A stretch of 64,000 bases of DNA from Azospirillum sp. SYSU D00513 (GTDB lineage Bacteria; Pseudomonadota; Alphaproteobacteria; Azospirillales; Azospirillaceae). Shown here in pieces: positions 8,361 to 16,324 of this stretch. How positions within the stretch are numbered: position 1 is the first letter of the stretch; the number at the start of each line of letters is the position of its first letter. The position numbers and the translations under genes are program-made. Under the pieces are notes generated by a model. It had not been told where the DNA came from. It searched no databases and saw only the letters and a program-made list of their open reading frames with translations. Location: positions 1-64,000 of the forward strand of contig NZ_JAFIQV010000025.1 in assembly GCF_017356015.1 (NCBI RefSeq). The letters run 5' to 3'.

Positions 8361-10147
8361 ACAGGGATGCGTCCTACGACGCGGTCATCGTCGGCGCCGG
8401 CGTCGCCGGCGCGCTGATCGCCAAGCGCCTCACCGGGGCCGGCATGCGCGTGCTGGTCCTCGAAGCCGGGCCGGGCACCTCGCGCAGCCTGGACGGTTAC
8501 ACTCAGCATCTCGAGACCTTCTACGCCGCCACCGCCAAGAGCCCGGAGTCGCCCTGGCCTCCCGCGGTCGGCGCGCCACAGCCCGACACCACGTCGTTGC
8601 GCAACAACGACGGGTACTTCGTGCAGCGCGGTCCGAACCTGTACGGCAGCAGCTACACCCGGTTGTGGGGCGGATCCACCCTGCATTGGCTCGGCGTGTC
8701 GCTGCGCATGCTGCCGGAGGACTTCCGGATGCGGTCGCGCCATGGCGTCGCACGCGACTGGCCGCTCGACTACACGGCACTCGCTCCGTACTACGAGAAG
8801 GCCGAGCGGGAGATCGGCGTGTCCGCCGACGTCGCCGACCAGCATTATCTGGGGCTGAGCTTCTCCGAGGGCTACGACTATCCGATGCGGCGCATCCCGC
8901 CGAGCTATTCGGACCGGGTGCTCGGCGCGGCGGTCGACGGCATGCCGGTCACGATGGGGGACGAGGAAATCGCGATCCGGGTGCGCAGCTACCCGGCGGC
9001 GCGCAACTCCATTCCGCGGGGCGATTATCAGCCGGTCGGCGCCGTCGACATCGGCCCCGAAGGCCGGTCGGGCACATCCAATCTCGGTGAGCGCTGCCAG
9101 GGCAACACGTCCTGCACGCCGATCTGCCCGGTGCAGGCGAAGTACAACGCCGGCAAGTCGATGGCGCAGGCCGACCAGCGCCTCCTGACCGTTCAGGTGC
9201 AGGCGGTCGCCTCGAAAGTCCGTATCGACCCGGTCACGGGTGACGTTCAGGGCATCGAGTACAAACGCTACGAGGATGTCGGTTCGCCGGTCCACACAAC
9301 GCACCTTGCCACCGGCCGCGTCTATATCCTGGCGGCGCACGCCACGGAGAACGCCAAGCTGATGTTGGCCTCCGGGCTCGAGGGACCGCGCGGCCAGGTC
9401 GGCCGGACGCTGATGGACCATCCCGCGCTGTACGCCTGGGGGATGGCGCCGCTCGACGTCGGCGCCTACCGGGGGCCGCAGTCGACCTCCGGCATCGAGG
9501 ATCTGCGCGGCGGCGCTTTCCGCGCCCGGCACGCGTCATTCCGGTTCGACATCGGCAACGACGGCTGGCGCGCCACCACCGGCGCGCCCGACACGGCGGT
9601 GGCCGATGCCGTGATGAAGCGCAACCTGTTCGGCCCGGCCTTGCGCGCGCAGCTGGAGACGACCCTGCCGCGTCACGTCCGCCTGTCGCTGGCGGTGGAG
9701 CAGTTGCCCGACCCGGACAACCGCATCAGCATCGATCCGAACTATCTCGATGCGTTCGGCAACCCGCGGCCGGTGATCGATTACCGGATCGACGACTACA
9801 CGCTGGCCGGAATGGCCGCCGCGTCGGACGTGGCGCGCGCCGTCTTCCGCCGCGCCGGCATCACCGATTGCAGCGATCCGGACAAGGGAAGCTGGTTCCC
9901 GTCGGCCTTCTATCAAGGCCGCGAGTTCCGCTACCACGGCATGGGGCACTTCGCGGGCACCCACGCGATGGGCGACGACCCGTCCGGATCGGTGGTCAAC
10001 GCCGACCAGCGGGCATGGGAGCACAGCAATCTCTTCCTCGTCGGCTCCGGCAGCTTCCCGACCATGGGCACGTCAAACCCGACGCTGACCTTGGCGGCGC
10101 TGGCTCTGCGGACCGCCGATCGCCTGGTCGCGACTCTTGCGGAATGA
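8357..10147 (+). CDS. GMC-family FAD-dependent sugar dehydrogenase, large subunit (copy 1)
   Basis: 596 residues. The N-terminal Rossmann motif VIVGAGVAGALIAKRL with LVLEAG binds FAD. The second FAD region is RLWGGSTLHWLG (about 102-113). The C-terminal HFAGTHAMGDDP and GTSNPTLTLAAL supply the catalytic His/Asn pair (H531 and N574 by comparison with pyranose oxidase). A cysteine motif RCQGNTSCTPICP (C247, C253, C257) resembles the region that holds an Fe-S cluster in bacterial FAD-glucose and fructose dehydrogenases. The ATG at 8357 follows GAGGAG and overlaps the small-subunit stop. It should oxidise a sugar or glycoside hydroxyl. No cytochrome c subunit is encoded nearby, so the electron acceptor is open. 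Confidence 0.88.
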   Translation: MNRDASYDAVIVGAGVAGALIAKRLTGAGMRVLVLEAGPGTSRSLDGYTQHLETFYAATAKSPESPWPPAVGAPQPDTTSLRNNDGYFVQRGPNLYGSSYTRLWGGSTLHWLGVSLRMLPEDFRMRSRHGVARDWPLDYTALAPYYEKAEREIGVSADVADQHYLGLSFSEGYDYPMRRIPPSYSDRVLGAAVDGMPVTMGDEEIAIRVRSYPAARNSIPRGDYQPVGAVDIGPEGRSGTSNLGERCQGNTSCTPICPVQAKYNAGKSMAQADQRLLTVQVQAVASKVRIDPVTGDVQGIEYKRYEDVGSPVHTTHLATGRVYILAAHATENAKLMLASGLEGPRGQVGRTLMDHPALYAWGMAPLDVGAYRGPQSTSGIEDLRGGAFRARHASFRFDIGNDGWRATTGAPDTAVADAVMKRNLFGPALRAQLETTLPRHVRLSLAVEQLPDPDNRISIDPNYLDAFGNPRPVIDYRIDDYTLAGMAAASDVARAVFRRAGITDCSDPDKGSWFPSAFYQGREFRYHGMGHFAGTHAMGDDPSGSVVNADQRAWEHSNLFLVGSGSFPTMGTSNPTLTLAALALRTADRLVATLAE

Positions 10148-10235
10148 CTCCGGCGGAGAGGGACGCCGCCGTTCCTCTCCCCTGGCCCGTCAAGGCAGAA
10201 GCCACCCGGCCAAGACTACGCACACAAGGGCATGA

Positions 10236-10274
10236 AATCCCAAAGACCAACACATGTCATATGTCTTTGGGATT
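10236..10274. promoter_or_regulatory. Perfect 12-bp inverted repeat between the two GMC genes
   Basis: aatcccaaagac (10236-10247) and gtctttgggatt (10263-10274) are exact reverse complements with a 15-nt spacer. No T-tract follows, so a classic terminator is unlikely. The element lies just upstream of a TTGACG box and may be a regulator-binding site or an RNA processing or stabilising hairpin at the end of the first half of the cluster. Confidence 0.55.
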
Positions 10275-10281
10275 AAAGTAG

Positions 10282-10311
10282 TTGACGTCTCGCGGATTAT
10301 CCCGCGATAGT
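10282..10311 (+). promoter_or_regulatory. Candidate promoter with operator before the second GMC gene
   Basis: TTGACG (10282-10287) and GATAGT (10306-10311) are spaced 18 bp apart, a fair sigma70 match. Between them lies an inverted repeat, tcgcgg (10290-10295) and ccgcga (10302-10307) with a 6-bp spacer. A repressor bound in the spacer would block polymerase. This would let the second half of the cluster be expressed separately. Prediction from sequence only. Confidence 0.4.
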
Positions 10312-10352
10312 AGTTCAAGATATCTCATTTCCCTACAGAGTGGAGGAAGCGC

Positions 10353-12236
10353 GTGCTGTTTCCAGTTGACTCTGCGCTACGGACAGATGCCAGAGCTGTG
10401 TCCGCGGACGACACCTACGACGCCGTGGTTGTCGGCTCCGGCATCTCCGGCGCCATCATCGCGAACGAACTGAGCCGGGCCGGCAAGCGGGTGCTGATCC
10501 TGGAGGCCGGAACGGGTGTCGACCGGACGCTCGCGGGCTACGAATCCTACCTGTCCACCTTTTATGGCGCGGCGTCGAAAGACAACCAGTCGCCCTATCC
10601 CGACAATCCCAACGCGTCGATGCCGCGCAGCCCGGAGCTGCGCAAGCTTCAGCCGGCCGAGACGGATTCCTCGAGCTACATGGTGCAGTCGGGTCCCTAC
10701 GTCACCGACACGGTCTTCACCCGCGTCTTCGGCGGCACGACCATGCACTGGGAGGCGAAGACGCCCCGCATGCTGCCGGAGGACTTCAACCCACGCTCAC
10801 GGTTCGGACAAGGCGTCGACTGGCCTCTGAGCTACGACGACCTCGAGGCCGACTACCAGGCGGCGGAGCGCGAGATCGGCGTTTCGGCCGATGTCGAGGA
10901 CCAGACCTACCTGGACCAGAAGTTCCCCGAAGGTTACGTGTTCCCGATGAAGGGGCTGCCGCTGTCCTACCTGGACAAGATGGTCGGCAAGGGCATCGAC
11001 GACACCAAGATCGAGCTTTACGGCGAGCAGTACCCGATCAAGGTCCGCCCCTATCCGCAGGGCCGCAACGGCATTCCCAACCCGGACTATGATGGCGGGA
11101 AGGGCTACAAGCCGGTCGGCGCCGTCAACACGCACGAGGTGGAAGAAGGCGGCCGTTGCCAGGGCAACACCAACTGCGTGCCGCTCTGCCCGGTGCAGGC
11201 GAAGTACCATTCCGGCAAGACGCTGGCCAAGGCCCTGCTCAACGTCCAGAACCCCGAGAAGGGCACCAGTCCCGGCAAGATCGACGTGCTGGTGCAGGCG
11301 GTCGCTTCGAAGGTCGTGGTCGATTCCGACAGCGGACGCGTTTCCGCGCTGGAGGTCAAAGTCTACAAGGACCCGAAGTCCTCCGAGCACGAGACCATCA
11401 CCGTCAAGGGCAAGATCTTCGTGCTGGCCTCGAACGCCATCGAGACGCCGCGCCTGATGCTCGCGTCCGGCCTGCGCAGCAGCAGCGGCCTGATGGGCCG
11501 CAACCTGATGGACCACGCCTACCTTCTGAGCTGGGCCCTGATGCCCGAGGTGTGCGGCACGATGCGGGGCACGAGTTGCACCGGCGGCATCATCGACCTG
11601 CGCGCGGGCTCGTTCCGCAGCCGTCAGGCAGCCTTCTCCGTGGACATCCACAATGATGGCTGGGGCTGGGCGACCGGTGCTCCCTTCACCGACCTGACGG
11701 AGCTGGTCGACGGGCACAACCGTTTCGGCGCCGATCTGCGCCGGGGCCTGATCGACCGCGTCTCGCGCCAGCTTCTCCTCGCCTTCATGATCGAAGTGAT
11801 GCCGAGCGAGAGCAACCGGGTCACCGTCGATCCGCAATACACCGACCAGCTCGGCAACATGCGGCCGGTCGTCTCCTTCACGGTGCCCGAATACTCGATG
11901 CGCGGCGCCGCCTACGCGCGGGAGTTCGCCAAGACCGTGTTCGCCCGCCTGGGAGCGGAAGACCACACCCGCTACGACCCGAGCGATTACGGCTACGTGA
12001 CCTACGAGGGCCAGGGCTACGCGATCCGCGGCGGCAACCACCTCGCCGGCACGCACATCATGGGCAAGGACAAGAGCAGCTCGGTCGTCAACACCGACCA
12101 GCGCTCCTGGGACCATGAAAACCTGTACCTGGTCGGCGGCGGCAGCATGCCTTCGATCGGCACATCCAACGTGACCCTCACCCTCGCCGCGCTCTGCTAC
12201 CGAAGCGCGCGCGCGATGCTCAAGCAGCTGCACTGA
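10353..12236 (+). CDS. GMC-family FAD-dependent sugar dehydrogenase, large subunit (copy 2)
   Basis: 627 residues, clearly a paralogue of the enzyme at 8357-10147. It shares AVVVGSGISGAIIANELSRAGKRVLILEAG at the FAD site, RVFGGTTMHWEAKTPRMLPEDF, the cysteine motif RCQGNTNCVPLCP and the C-terminal NHLAGTHIMGKD with GTSNVTLTLAAL (His/Asn catalytic pair). An N-terminal extension of about 20 residues (VDSALRTDARAVSADDT) is not a recognisable export signal. Translation starts at GTG 10353, 7 bp after GGAGG. It is followed after 44 bp by the ferritin-like gene and then by a second small subunit. The two copies probably oxidise different substrates or positions; this is inference. Confidence 0.87.
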   Translation: MLFPVDSALRTDARAVSADDTYDAVVVGSGISGAIIANELSRAGKRVLILEAGTGVDRTLAGYESYLSTFYGAASKDNQSPYPDNPNASMPRSPELRKLQPAETDSSSYMVQSGPYVTDTVFTRVFGGTTMHWEAKTPRMLPEDFNPRSRFGQGVDWPLSYDDLEADYQAAEREIGVSADVEDQTYLDQKFPEGYVFPMKGLPLSYLDKMVGKGIDDTKIELYGEQYPIKVRPYPQGRNGIPNPDYDGGKGYKPVGAVNTHEVEEGGRCQGNTNCVPLCPVQAKYHSGKTLAKALLNVQNPEKGTSPGKIDVLVQAVASKVVVDSDSGRVSALEVKVYKDPKSSEHETITVKGKIFVLASNAIETPRLMLASGLRSSSGLMGRNLMDHAYLLSWALMPEVCGTMRGTSCTGGIIDLRAGSFRSRQAAFSVDIHNDGWGWATGAPFTDLTELVDGHNRFGADLRRGLIDRVSRQLLLAFMIEVMPSESNRVTVDPQYTDQLGNMRPVVSFTVPEYSMRGAAYAREFAKTVFARLGAEDHTRYDPSDYGYVTYEGQGYAIRGGNHLAGTHIMGKDKSSSVVNTDQRSWDHENLYLVGGGSMPSIGTSNVTLTLAALCYRSARAMLKQLH

Positions 12237-12280
12237 CGCTCAGCGCGCCCATGGGCCGCGCACGACGATCGGAGAAGACC

Positions 12281-13423
12281 ATGACTTCCAGCACGATCAC
12301 CACAATTCCCGCCAAGATCACCACGCTCTCCGAACTGCAGGACTACCTGCATCTGGCGATGCAGCTGGAGCACGCTACGATTCCGCCGTATCTCACGGCG
12401 CTGTACTCGATCAAGCCGGGCACCAACGCCGATGCCGTCCACGTCCTGCGCGTCGTGGCGGTGGAGGAAATGCTGCACCTGACGCTCGCGGCGAACCTGC
12501 TCAACGCCGTCGGCGGCACGCCTGACCTGACCCGCGAGGGCTTCGTGCCGACCTATCCGGCCTATCTGCCGGACGGCGAGGACGACTTCCAGGTCCACAT
12601 CGCGGGCTTCAGCCCGAGCGCGCTGGAAACCTTCCTGAAGATCGAGCGGCCGCGCTCCGGCCCGGGCCGCCTGGTCTACCGCTCCTACGCGCCCGACGCC
12701 TCGGTCCTCGGCGCCCATCCGGGTGGAGGCGGTGCGCACTTCTACAGCATCGGTGAATTCTACGCTGCCATCGAAGATGGCATCAAAACTCTCGAGGAGG
12801 AAGCCCAGGCGCAGGGCAAGACCATCTTCACCGGCGATCACGCCCGCCAAGTCACCTCGGAATATTACTATTCCGGCGGCGGCAAGCTGTTCCCGGTGAC
12901 CGACCTCTCCAGCGCATGCAAAGCGATCAACCTGATCATGGAGCAGGGCGAGGGCATCGAGGCCGAAATCTACGACAATGAAAATGAACTGGCGCACTAT
13001 TATCGTTTCGACCAGCTCCTCAAGGGCCGCTACTACCAGAAGGGCGACAAGCCCGGCAACCCGACCGGCCCGGAACTCTCCGTAGACTGGGATGCCTGCT
13101 ACAAGGTCAAGGAAGACGTGAAGCTGGCCGACATGCCGGTCGGGACGGAGCTGTACGTGGCGGCCCAGGCCTTCAACGAGACCTACGCCAAGTTCCTCCG
13201 GATGCTCAACCGGGCCTTCAACGGTGAGCCCGAGACGCTGTTCGGCGCGGTGCCGCGGATGTTCGAATTCCGCAATCTGATGACCGAACTGATCCGCAAC
13301 CCGCTGCCCGGCAGCAACGGGCTGTACGCCGCACCGACCTACGAGATCGCAGGCGTCGCGCGGAATGATGCCCCGACCGCGGCTCCGGCAGCCGTCGGCG
13401 CCGTGAAGGAGGTGGTCGCATGA
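12281..13423 (+). CDS. Ferritin-like protein of the VioB/RebD type
   Basis: 380 residues. The N-terminal section LQDYLHLAMQLEHATIPPYLTALYSIKPG...VLRVVAVEEMLHLTLAANLLNAVGG (about 18-85) is the ferritin-like motif (Pfam Ferritin-like PF12902) found in the iminophenylpyruvate-dimer synthases VioB and RebD, with LEHATIPPYL and EEMLHL as possible metal ligands. The rest (about 100-330) is helical and unfamiliar, with GGGKLFPVTDLSSACKAINLIMEQGEG. Here the domain stands alone rather than within a 1000-aa enzyme. GGAGAA precedes the ATG at 12281; the stop overlaps the next gene (ATGA). Lying between a GMC dehydrogenase and its small subunit, it may handle electrons, oxygen or peroxide, but that is inference. 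Confidence 0.78.
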   Translation: MTSSTITTIPAKITTLSELQDYLHLAMQLEHATIPPYLTALYSIKPGTNADAVHVLRVVAVEEMLHLTLAANLLNAVGGTPDLTREGFVPTYPAYLPDGEDDFQVHIAGFSPSALETFLKIERPRSGPGRLVYRSYAPDASVLGAHPGGGGAHFYSIGEFYAAIEDGIKTLEEEAQAQGKTIFTGDHARQVTSEYYYSGGGKLFPVTDLSSACKAINLIMEQGEGIEAEIYDNENELAHYYRFDQLLKGRYYQKGDKPGNPTGPELSVDWDACYKVKEDVKLADMPVGTELYVAAQAFNETYAKFLRMLNRAFNGEPETLFGAVPRMFEFRNLMTELIRNPLPGSNGLYAAPTYEIAGVARNDAPTAAPAAVGAVKEVVA

Positions 13424-13980
13424 TCACGGAACAGAACCTTGTCACGGACGAGAACCGTCTGGAGCGGTTCCTCGCCTTCTCCGCCGAGGTGACGGCCTTC
13501 ACCGTGTTCGAATTGCAGGGGACCGGCCAGGCCGAGGCCTATCTGAAGACGATCGGGGACGTGGTCGGCGCGGCGCTGCTGGATGAGATCCTCACCGTCC
13601 ATGGCAAGCAGATGAGCACGACCGGAGACGAAGGGCGCCCGGCGCGCAACGCCTATCTGCGCCGGGAGATCTTCGGCAGTGAGAAGCTCGGGCCGATCGC
13701 GCGCAACATCGTGAAGCTCTGGTATTCGGGCGTCTGGTACGAGCTGCCGACCGCCTGGACCGAGAACTACGGCCCGGCGCCCAAGGACGTCACCTTCGTG
13801 GTGTCCCCCGCCTCCTACGTCGAGGGGCTGCTGTGGACGGCCATCGGCGCGCATCCCGCCGGGGCGAAGGCACCGGGCTACGGCTCCTGGGCCGCGGCGC
13901 CGCGCATCCCCCGCTTCGCGGGCGATCCGGCGCACCTGCCGGCCGCCGCGGACGAGGAACCGGCAAGGCTGCCCGCCTGA
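13420..13980 (+). CDS. FAD-dependent sugar dehydrogenase small subunit (copy 2)
   Basis: 186 residues, a paralogue of the 153-aa protein at 7899-8360. Shared blocks include FLAFSAEVTAFTVFELQGTGQAEAYLKTIGDVV, GSEKLGPIARNIVKLWYSGVWYELP and SPASYVEGLLWTAIGAHPAGAKAPGYGSWA. A proline/alanine-rich tail of about 25 residues is extra. Again there is no Tat signal. Its ATG overlaps the stop of the ferritin-like gene, so copy 2 is arranged large subunit, ferritin-like, small subunit, whereas copy 1 is hydrolase, small subunit, large subunit. It is followed by a 304-bp hairpin-rich gap. Confidence 0.7.
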   Translation: MITEQNLVTDENRLERFLAFSAEVTAFTVFELQGTGQAEAYLKTIGDVVGAALLDEILTVHGKQMSTTGDEGRPARNAYLRREIFGSEKLGPIARNIVKLWYSGVWYELPTAWTENYGPAPKDVTFVVSPASYVEGLLWTAIGAHPAGAKAPGYGSWAAAPRIPRFAGDPAHLPAAADEEPARLPA

Positions 13981-14008
13981 CGCGCCTGGCCCCCGCCATG
14001 TGACCGCC

Positions 14009-14229
14009 GGATGCCCGGGCACCGCCCGGGCATCCACGACCAACGGATGCTCCCGCCGGTGGGAGCGCGTATGGCCAGCCTCGCTGGCCGTGACGGCGCC
14101 GCTCGCCCGGATTTCATACGATTTTCATGAAGTCCTGACCTGCGGTCAGGACTTCCGCGCCATGGGGCGCGGGGCCGCAGTCGCGGCCCTATACCGGGTT
14201 CGGAGGTCGGAATTTTCCGAACCCGGTAT
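14009..14229. repeat. Series of six consecutive hairpins in one intergenic region
   Basis: The gap between the second small subunit and the IolE-like gene (13981-14284) is packed with inverted repeats. They are: 14009-14035 (12-bp stem, 3-nt loop), 14049-14066 (6-bp stem), 14073-14089 (7 bp, 3-nt loop), 14129-14155 (gaagtcctgacc/ggtcaggacttc, 12 bp, 3-nt loop), 14172-14189 (7 bp, 4-nt loop) and 14191-14229 (ataccgggttcgga/tccgaacccggtat, 14 bp, 11-nt loop). The arms are exact complements but the hairpins differ in sequence, so this is not a simple repeat family. They could stabilise or terminate mRNA, or form a structured leader for the next gene. Confidence 0.75.
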
Positions 14230-14284
14230 CAGACCTGAACCTCCCGACCTCCCTTTGGAAACCGCGAAAACAAGGAACGCCACG

Positions 14285-15259
14285 ATGACGCAGACTTGCT
14301 CCGATTACGTCGAGCCCGAAATCCGCGACGGCCGCCGCTATCTCACCCCGGCCCGGGTATCGCTGGGCATCACGCCGACGCTCTGGTGGAACGACGACTT
14401 CATCAACATCGACATCGGCATCCCCTTCGAGCAGTGCATCAGCGAGATGGCGCTGGCCGGCTATGTCGGGTGCAGCATCGGGCACAAGTACCCGACCGAT
14501 CCGCAGGCGCTGAGGGCGGCCCTGGATCTGCGCGGACTGCGCGTTTCCGAGCCCTGGGTCAGCACCTACTTCACCATCGATTCGATGAAGGAGCAGACGA
14601 TCGCGAAGGTCCGCGAGCAGCTCGCCTTCATCAACGAGGTGGAGGGCAAGAACCACACCGGGCGCAAGGCGGACCTCGTGGTGGCGGAATTCGGCCAGGC
14701 CGTGAACCCGCAGCCGGTGGCGCTCTTCGCGAACGCCCCGGAATTCGACGACCGCCAGTGGGACAACCTGGCCGCGGGCCTCGACGAGATCGGCCGGATC
14801 GCCAGGGAAGAAGGGCGCCAGCTTTGCTATCACCCGCACTTGGGCACGGGTGTGATGAAGCAGGCCGCGGTCGACCGGCTGATGGAAATGACGAATGTGG
14901 ATCTGGTCCACATGCTTCTGGACACGGCTCACCTCGTCTGCGGCGGCGCCGATCCGCTGGTGACGACCAAGAAATACGCCTGCCGCATCAAGCATCTCCA
15001 CCTGAAGGATTATCGCGCGGACGTGCTCGAGCAGATGCACGCGAAGGGCATGTCCTTCCAGGAGGGCATCGAGGCCGGCATCTTCACCGTGCCGGGCGAC
15101 GGTGCGTACAAGCATTTCCCCGAGATCCTGTCGATCCTGGGAGAAACCGGCTTCGACGGCTGGATCGTGATCGAGGCCGAGCAGGACCCGGCCAAGGCCA
15201 TCCCGCTCCAGTACGCCAAGATGGCGCGCGCCTACCTGCGCAAGACGCTGGGGTGGTAA
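14285..15259 (+). CDS. IolE-like TIM-barrel enzyme (inosose dehydratase/sugar isomerase family)
   Basis: 324 residues closely resembling myo-inosose-2 dehydratase IolE: SLGITPTLWWNDDF, then PFEQCISEMALAGYVGCSIGHKYPTDP (IolE has a very similar FEQCxSEmALAGf block). Metal-site motifs follow: CYHPHLGTGV, LLDTAHLVCGG, IKHLHLKDYR and GWIVIEAEQDP, the E/D/H set of the AP-endonuclease-2 TIM barrel. AAGGA precedes the ATG by about 10 bp. No other inositol genes are present. IolE-like enzymes also beta-eliminate or hydrate 3-keto sugars in recently described glycoside pathways, which would fit oxidation by the neighbouring GMC enzymes. The exact reaction is inference. Confidence 0.82.
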   Translation: MTQTCSDYVEPEIRDGRRYLTPARVSLGITPTLWWNDDFINIDIGIPFEQCISEMALAGYVGCSIGHKYPTDPQALRAALDLRGLRVSEPWVSTYFTIDSMKEQTIAKVREQLAFINEVEGKNHTGRKADLVVAEFGQAVNPQPVALFANAPEFDDRQWDNLAAGLDEIGRIAREEGRQLCYHPHLGTGVMKQAAVDRLMEMTNVDLVHMLLDTAHLVCGGADPLVTTKKYACRIKHLHLKDYRADVLEQMHAKGMSFQEGIEAGIFTVPGDGAYKHFPEILSILGETGFDGWIVIEAEQDPAKAIPLQYAKMARAYLRKTLGW

Positions 15260-15261
15260 CC

Positions 15262-16272
15262 ATGGGCAAGTCCGCGAAGAGGGACATCTATCTCAGCTTC
15301 TTCATGTTCACGGCTGACCTCCAGCCGGACAACGAGGAATACACCCAGGTCATCATCCGGCACATCAAGGCGATGACCGAGGCGGGTTACGACGGCTTCG
15401 ACCTGCCGATCCACCCGCTGCCGACCAGCGATCACAAGGCCGAGGTGGAGAGCTACACCCGCATGAAGCGGGCCTTCGACAAGGCCGGCCTCGAAGGCGT
15501 GCGGTTCGCCACCAACGTCGGCAGCACGAGCATCTTCGACCCGACTTCGCCCTACCTCCAGCAGCGCGAGGGCGCGCTCGCCTACCTGAAGTCACGGGTG
15601 GACATCACCGCGGTGCTCGGCGGCGAGTCGATCATGGCGGGACCGATCGTCCTCCCTTACGGCGTCTTCCCGACCACCGCCGACGGCGAGCCGATCTGGA
15701 GCGACGCGCTGCAGGAGTGGCTGAAGCCCCGCTACGAGGCGGCCCAGCCCATCCTCCAGGAGCTGGGCGAGTATGCCGAGAAGAAGGGCGTCAAGCTGGC
15801 CATCGAGCCGGTGGACCATTGGGAGACCCCGGCGCCCAACATGGTGTCGGACGTGCTCGGCTTCCTCGAGGGCGTGCAGACCCCGCAGACCGGCCTGACC
15901 ATCGACAGCGCCCATGTGGTGCTGGGCAGCGACGGCCCGGCGGTGTTCGAGGACAATCTGCGCACGGTCGTGGCGCAGAAGCGGCTGCATTACGTCCACA
16001 TCTCCGCCCCCGACCGCGGAGCGGTGCATGACAGCTGGATCCCGTGGGACACGTTCCTGCGCCCGATCCTGCCGGTCTATGACGGTCCTCTGCTGCTCGA
16101 GGTGTTCAATGCCGTTCCGCCCTTCGCCAGCCTCCTGCGCCTGACCCGGCGGAAGTTCTGGGTCCCCGGCGAGGATGCGCCGGAACCGGGTCTGCCGAGC
16201 GCCTACGACGTCGCCCGCGAGGGCTTGGCGACGTTGCGCCGCGAGGTCGAACGGCTCGGCGCCGCCGGCTGA
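15262..16272 (+). CDS. Sugar phosphate isomerase/epimerase family TIM-barrel protein
   Basis: 336 residues beginning KRDIYLSFFMFTADLQPDNEEY. It has the E/D/H/E metal-ligand layout of the AP_endonuc_2 superfamily: KLAIEPVDHWETPAPN (Glu), GLTIDSAHVVLG (Asp/His), LHYVHISAPDRGAVHDS (His) and GPLLLEVFNAVPPF (Glu). Tagatose/psicose epimerases and related keto-sugar enzymes share this layout. It follows the IolE-like gene after 2 bp and is surely co-expressed. The two barrels are distinct in sequence, suggesting successive steps on the same keto-sugar. Substrate unknown. Confidence 0.8.
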   Translation: MGKSAKRDIYLSFFMFTADLQPDNEEYTQVIIRHIKAMTEAGYDGFDLPIHPLPTSDHKAEVESYTRMKRAFDKAGLEGVRFATNVGSTSIFDPTSPYLQQREGALAYLKSRVDITAVLGGESIMAGPIVLPYGVFPTTADGEPIWSDALQEWLKPRYEAAQPILQELGEYAEKKGVKLAIEPVDHWETPAPNMVSDVLGFLEGVQTPQTGLTIDSAHVVLGSDGPAVFEDNLRTVVAQKRLHYVHISAPDRGAVHDSWIPWDTFLRPILPVYDGPLLLEVFNAVPPFASLLRLTRRKFWVPGEDAPEPGLPSAYDVAREGLATLRREVERLGAAG

Positions 16273-16289
16273 ACCACCCCCATCCTCAC

Positions 16290-16310
16290 GGGCGCCGCCG
16301 AGCGGCGCCC
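16290..16310. repeat. GC-rich hairpin before the heme-binding-like gene
   Basis: gggcgccgc (16290-16298) and gcggcgccc (16302-16310) form a perfect 9-bp stem with a cga loop, 4 bp before the GGAG of the next gene. It could reduce read-through, protect the upstream mRNA end or limit access to the ribosome site. Confidence 0.5.
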
Positions 16311-16324
16311 GCATGGAGATTGCG

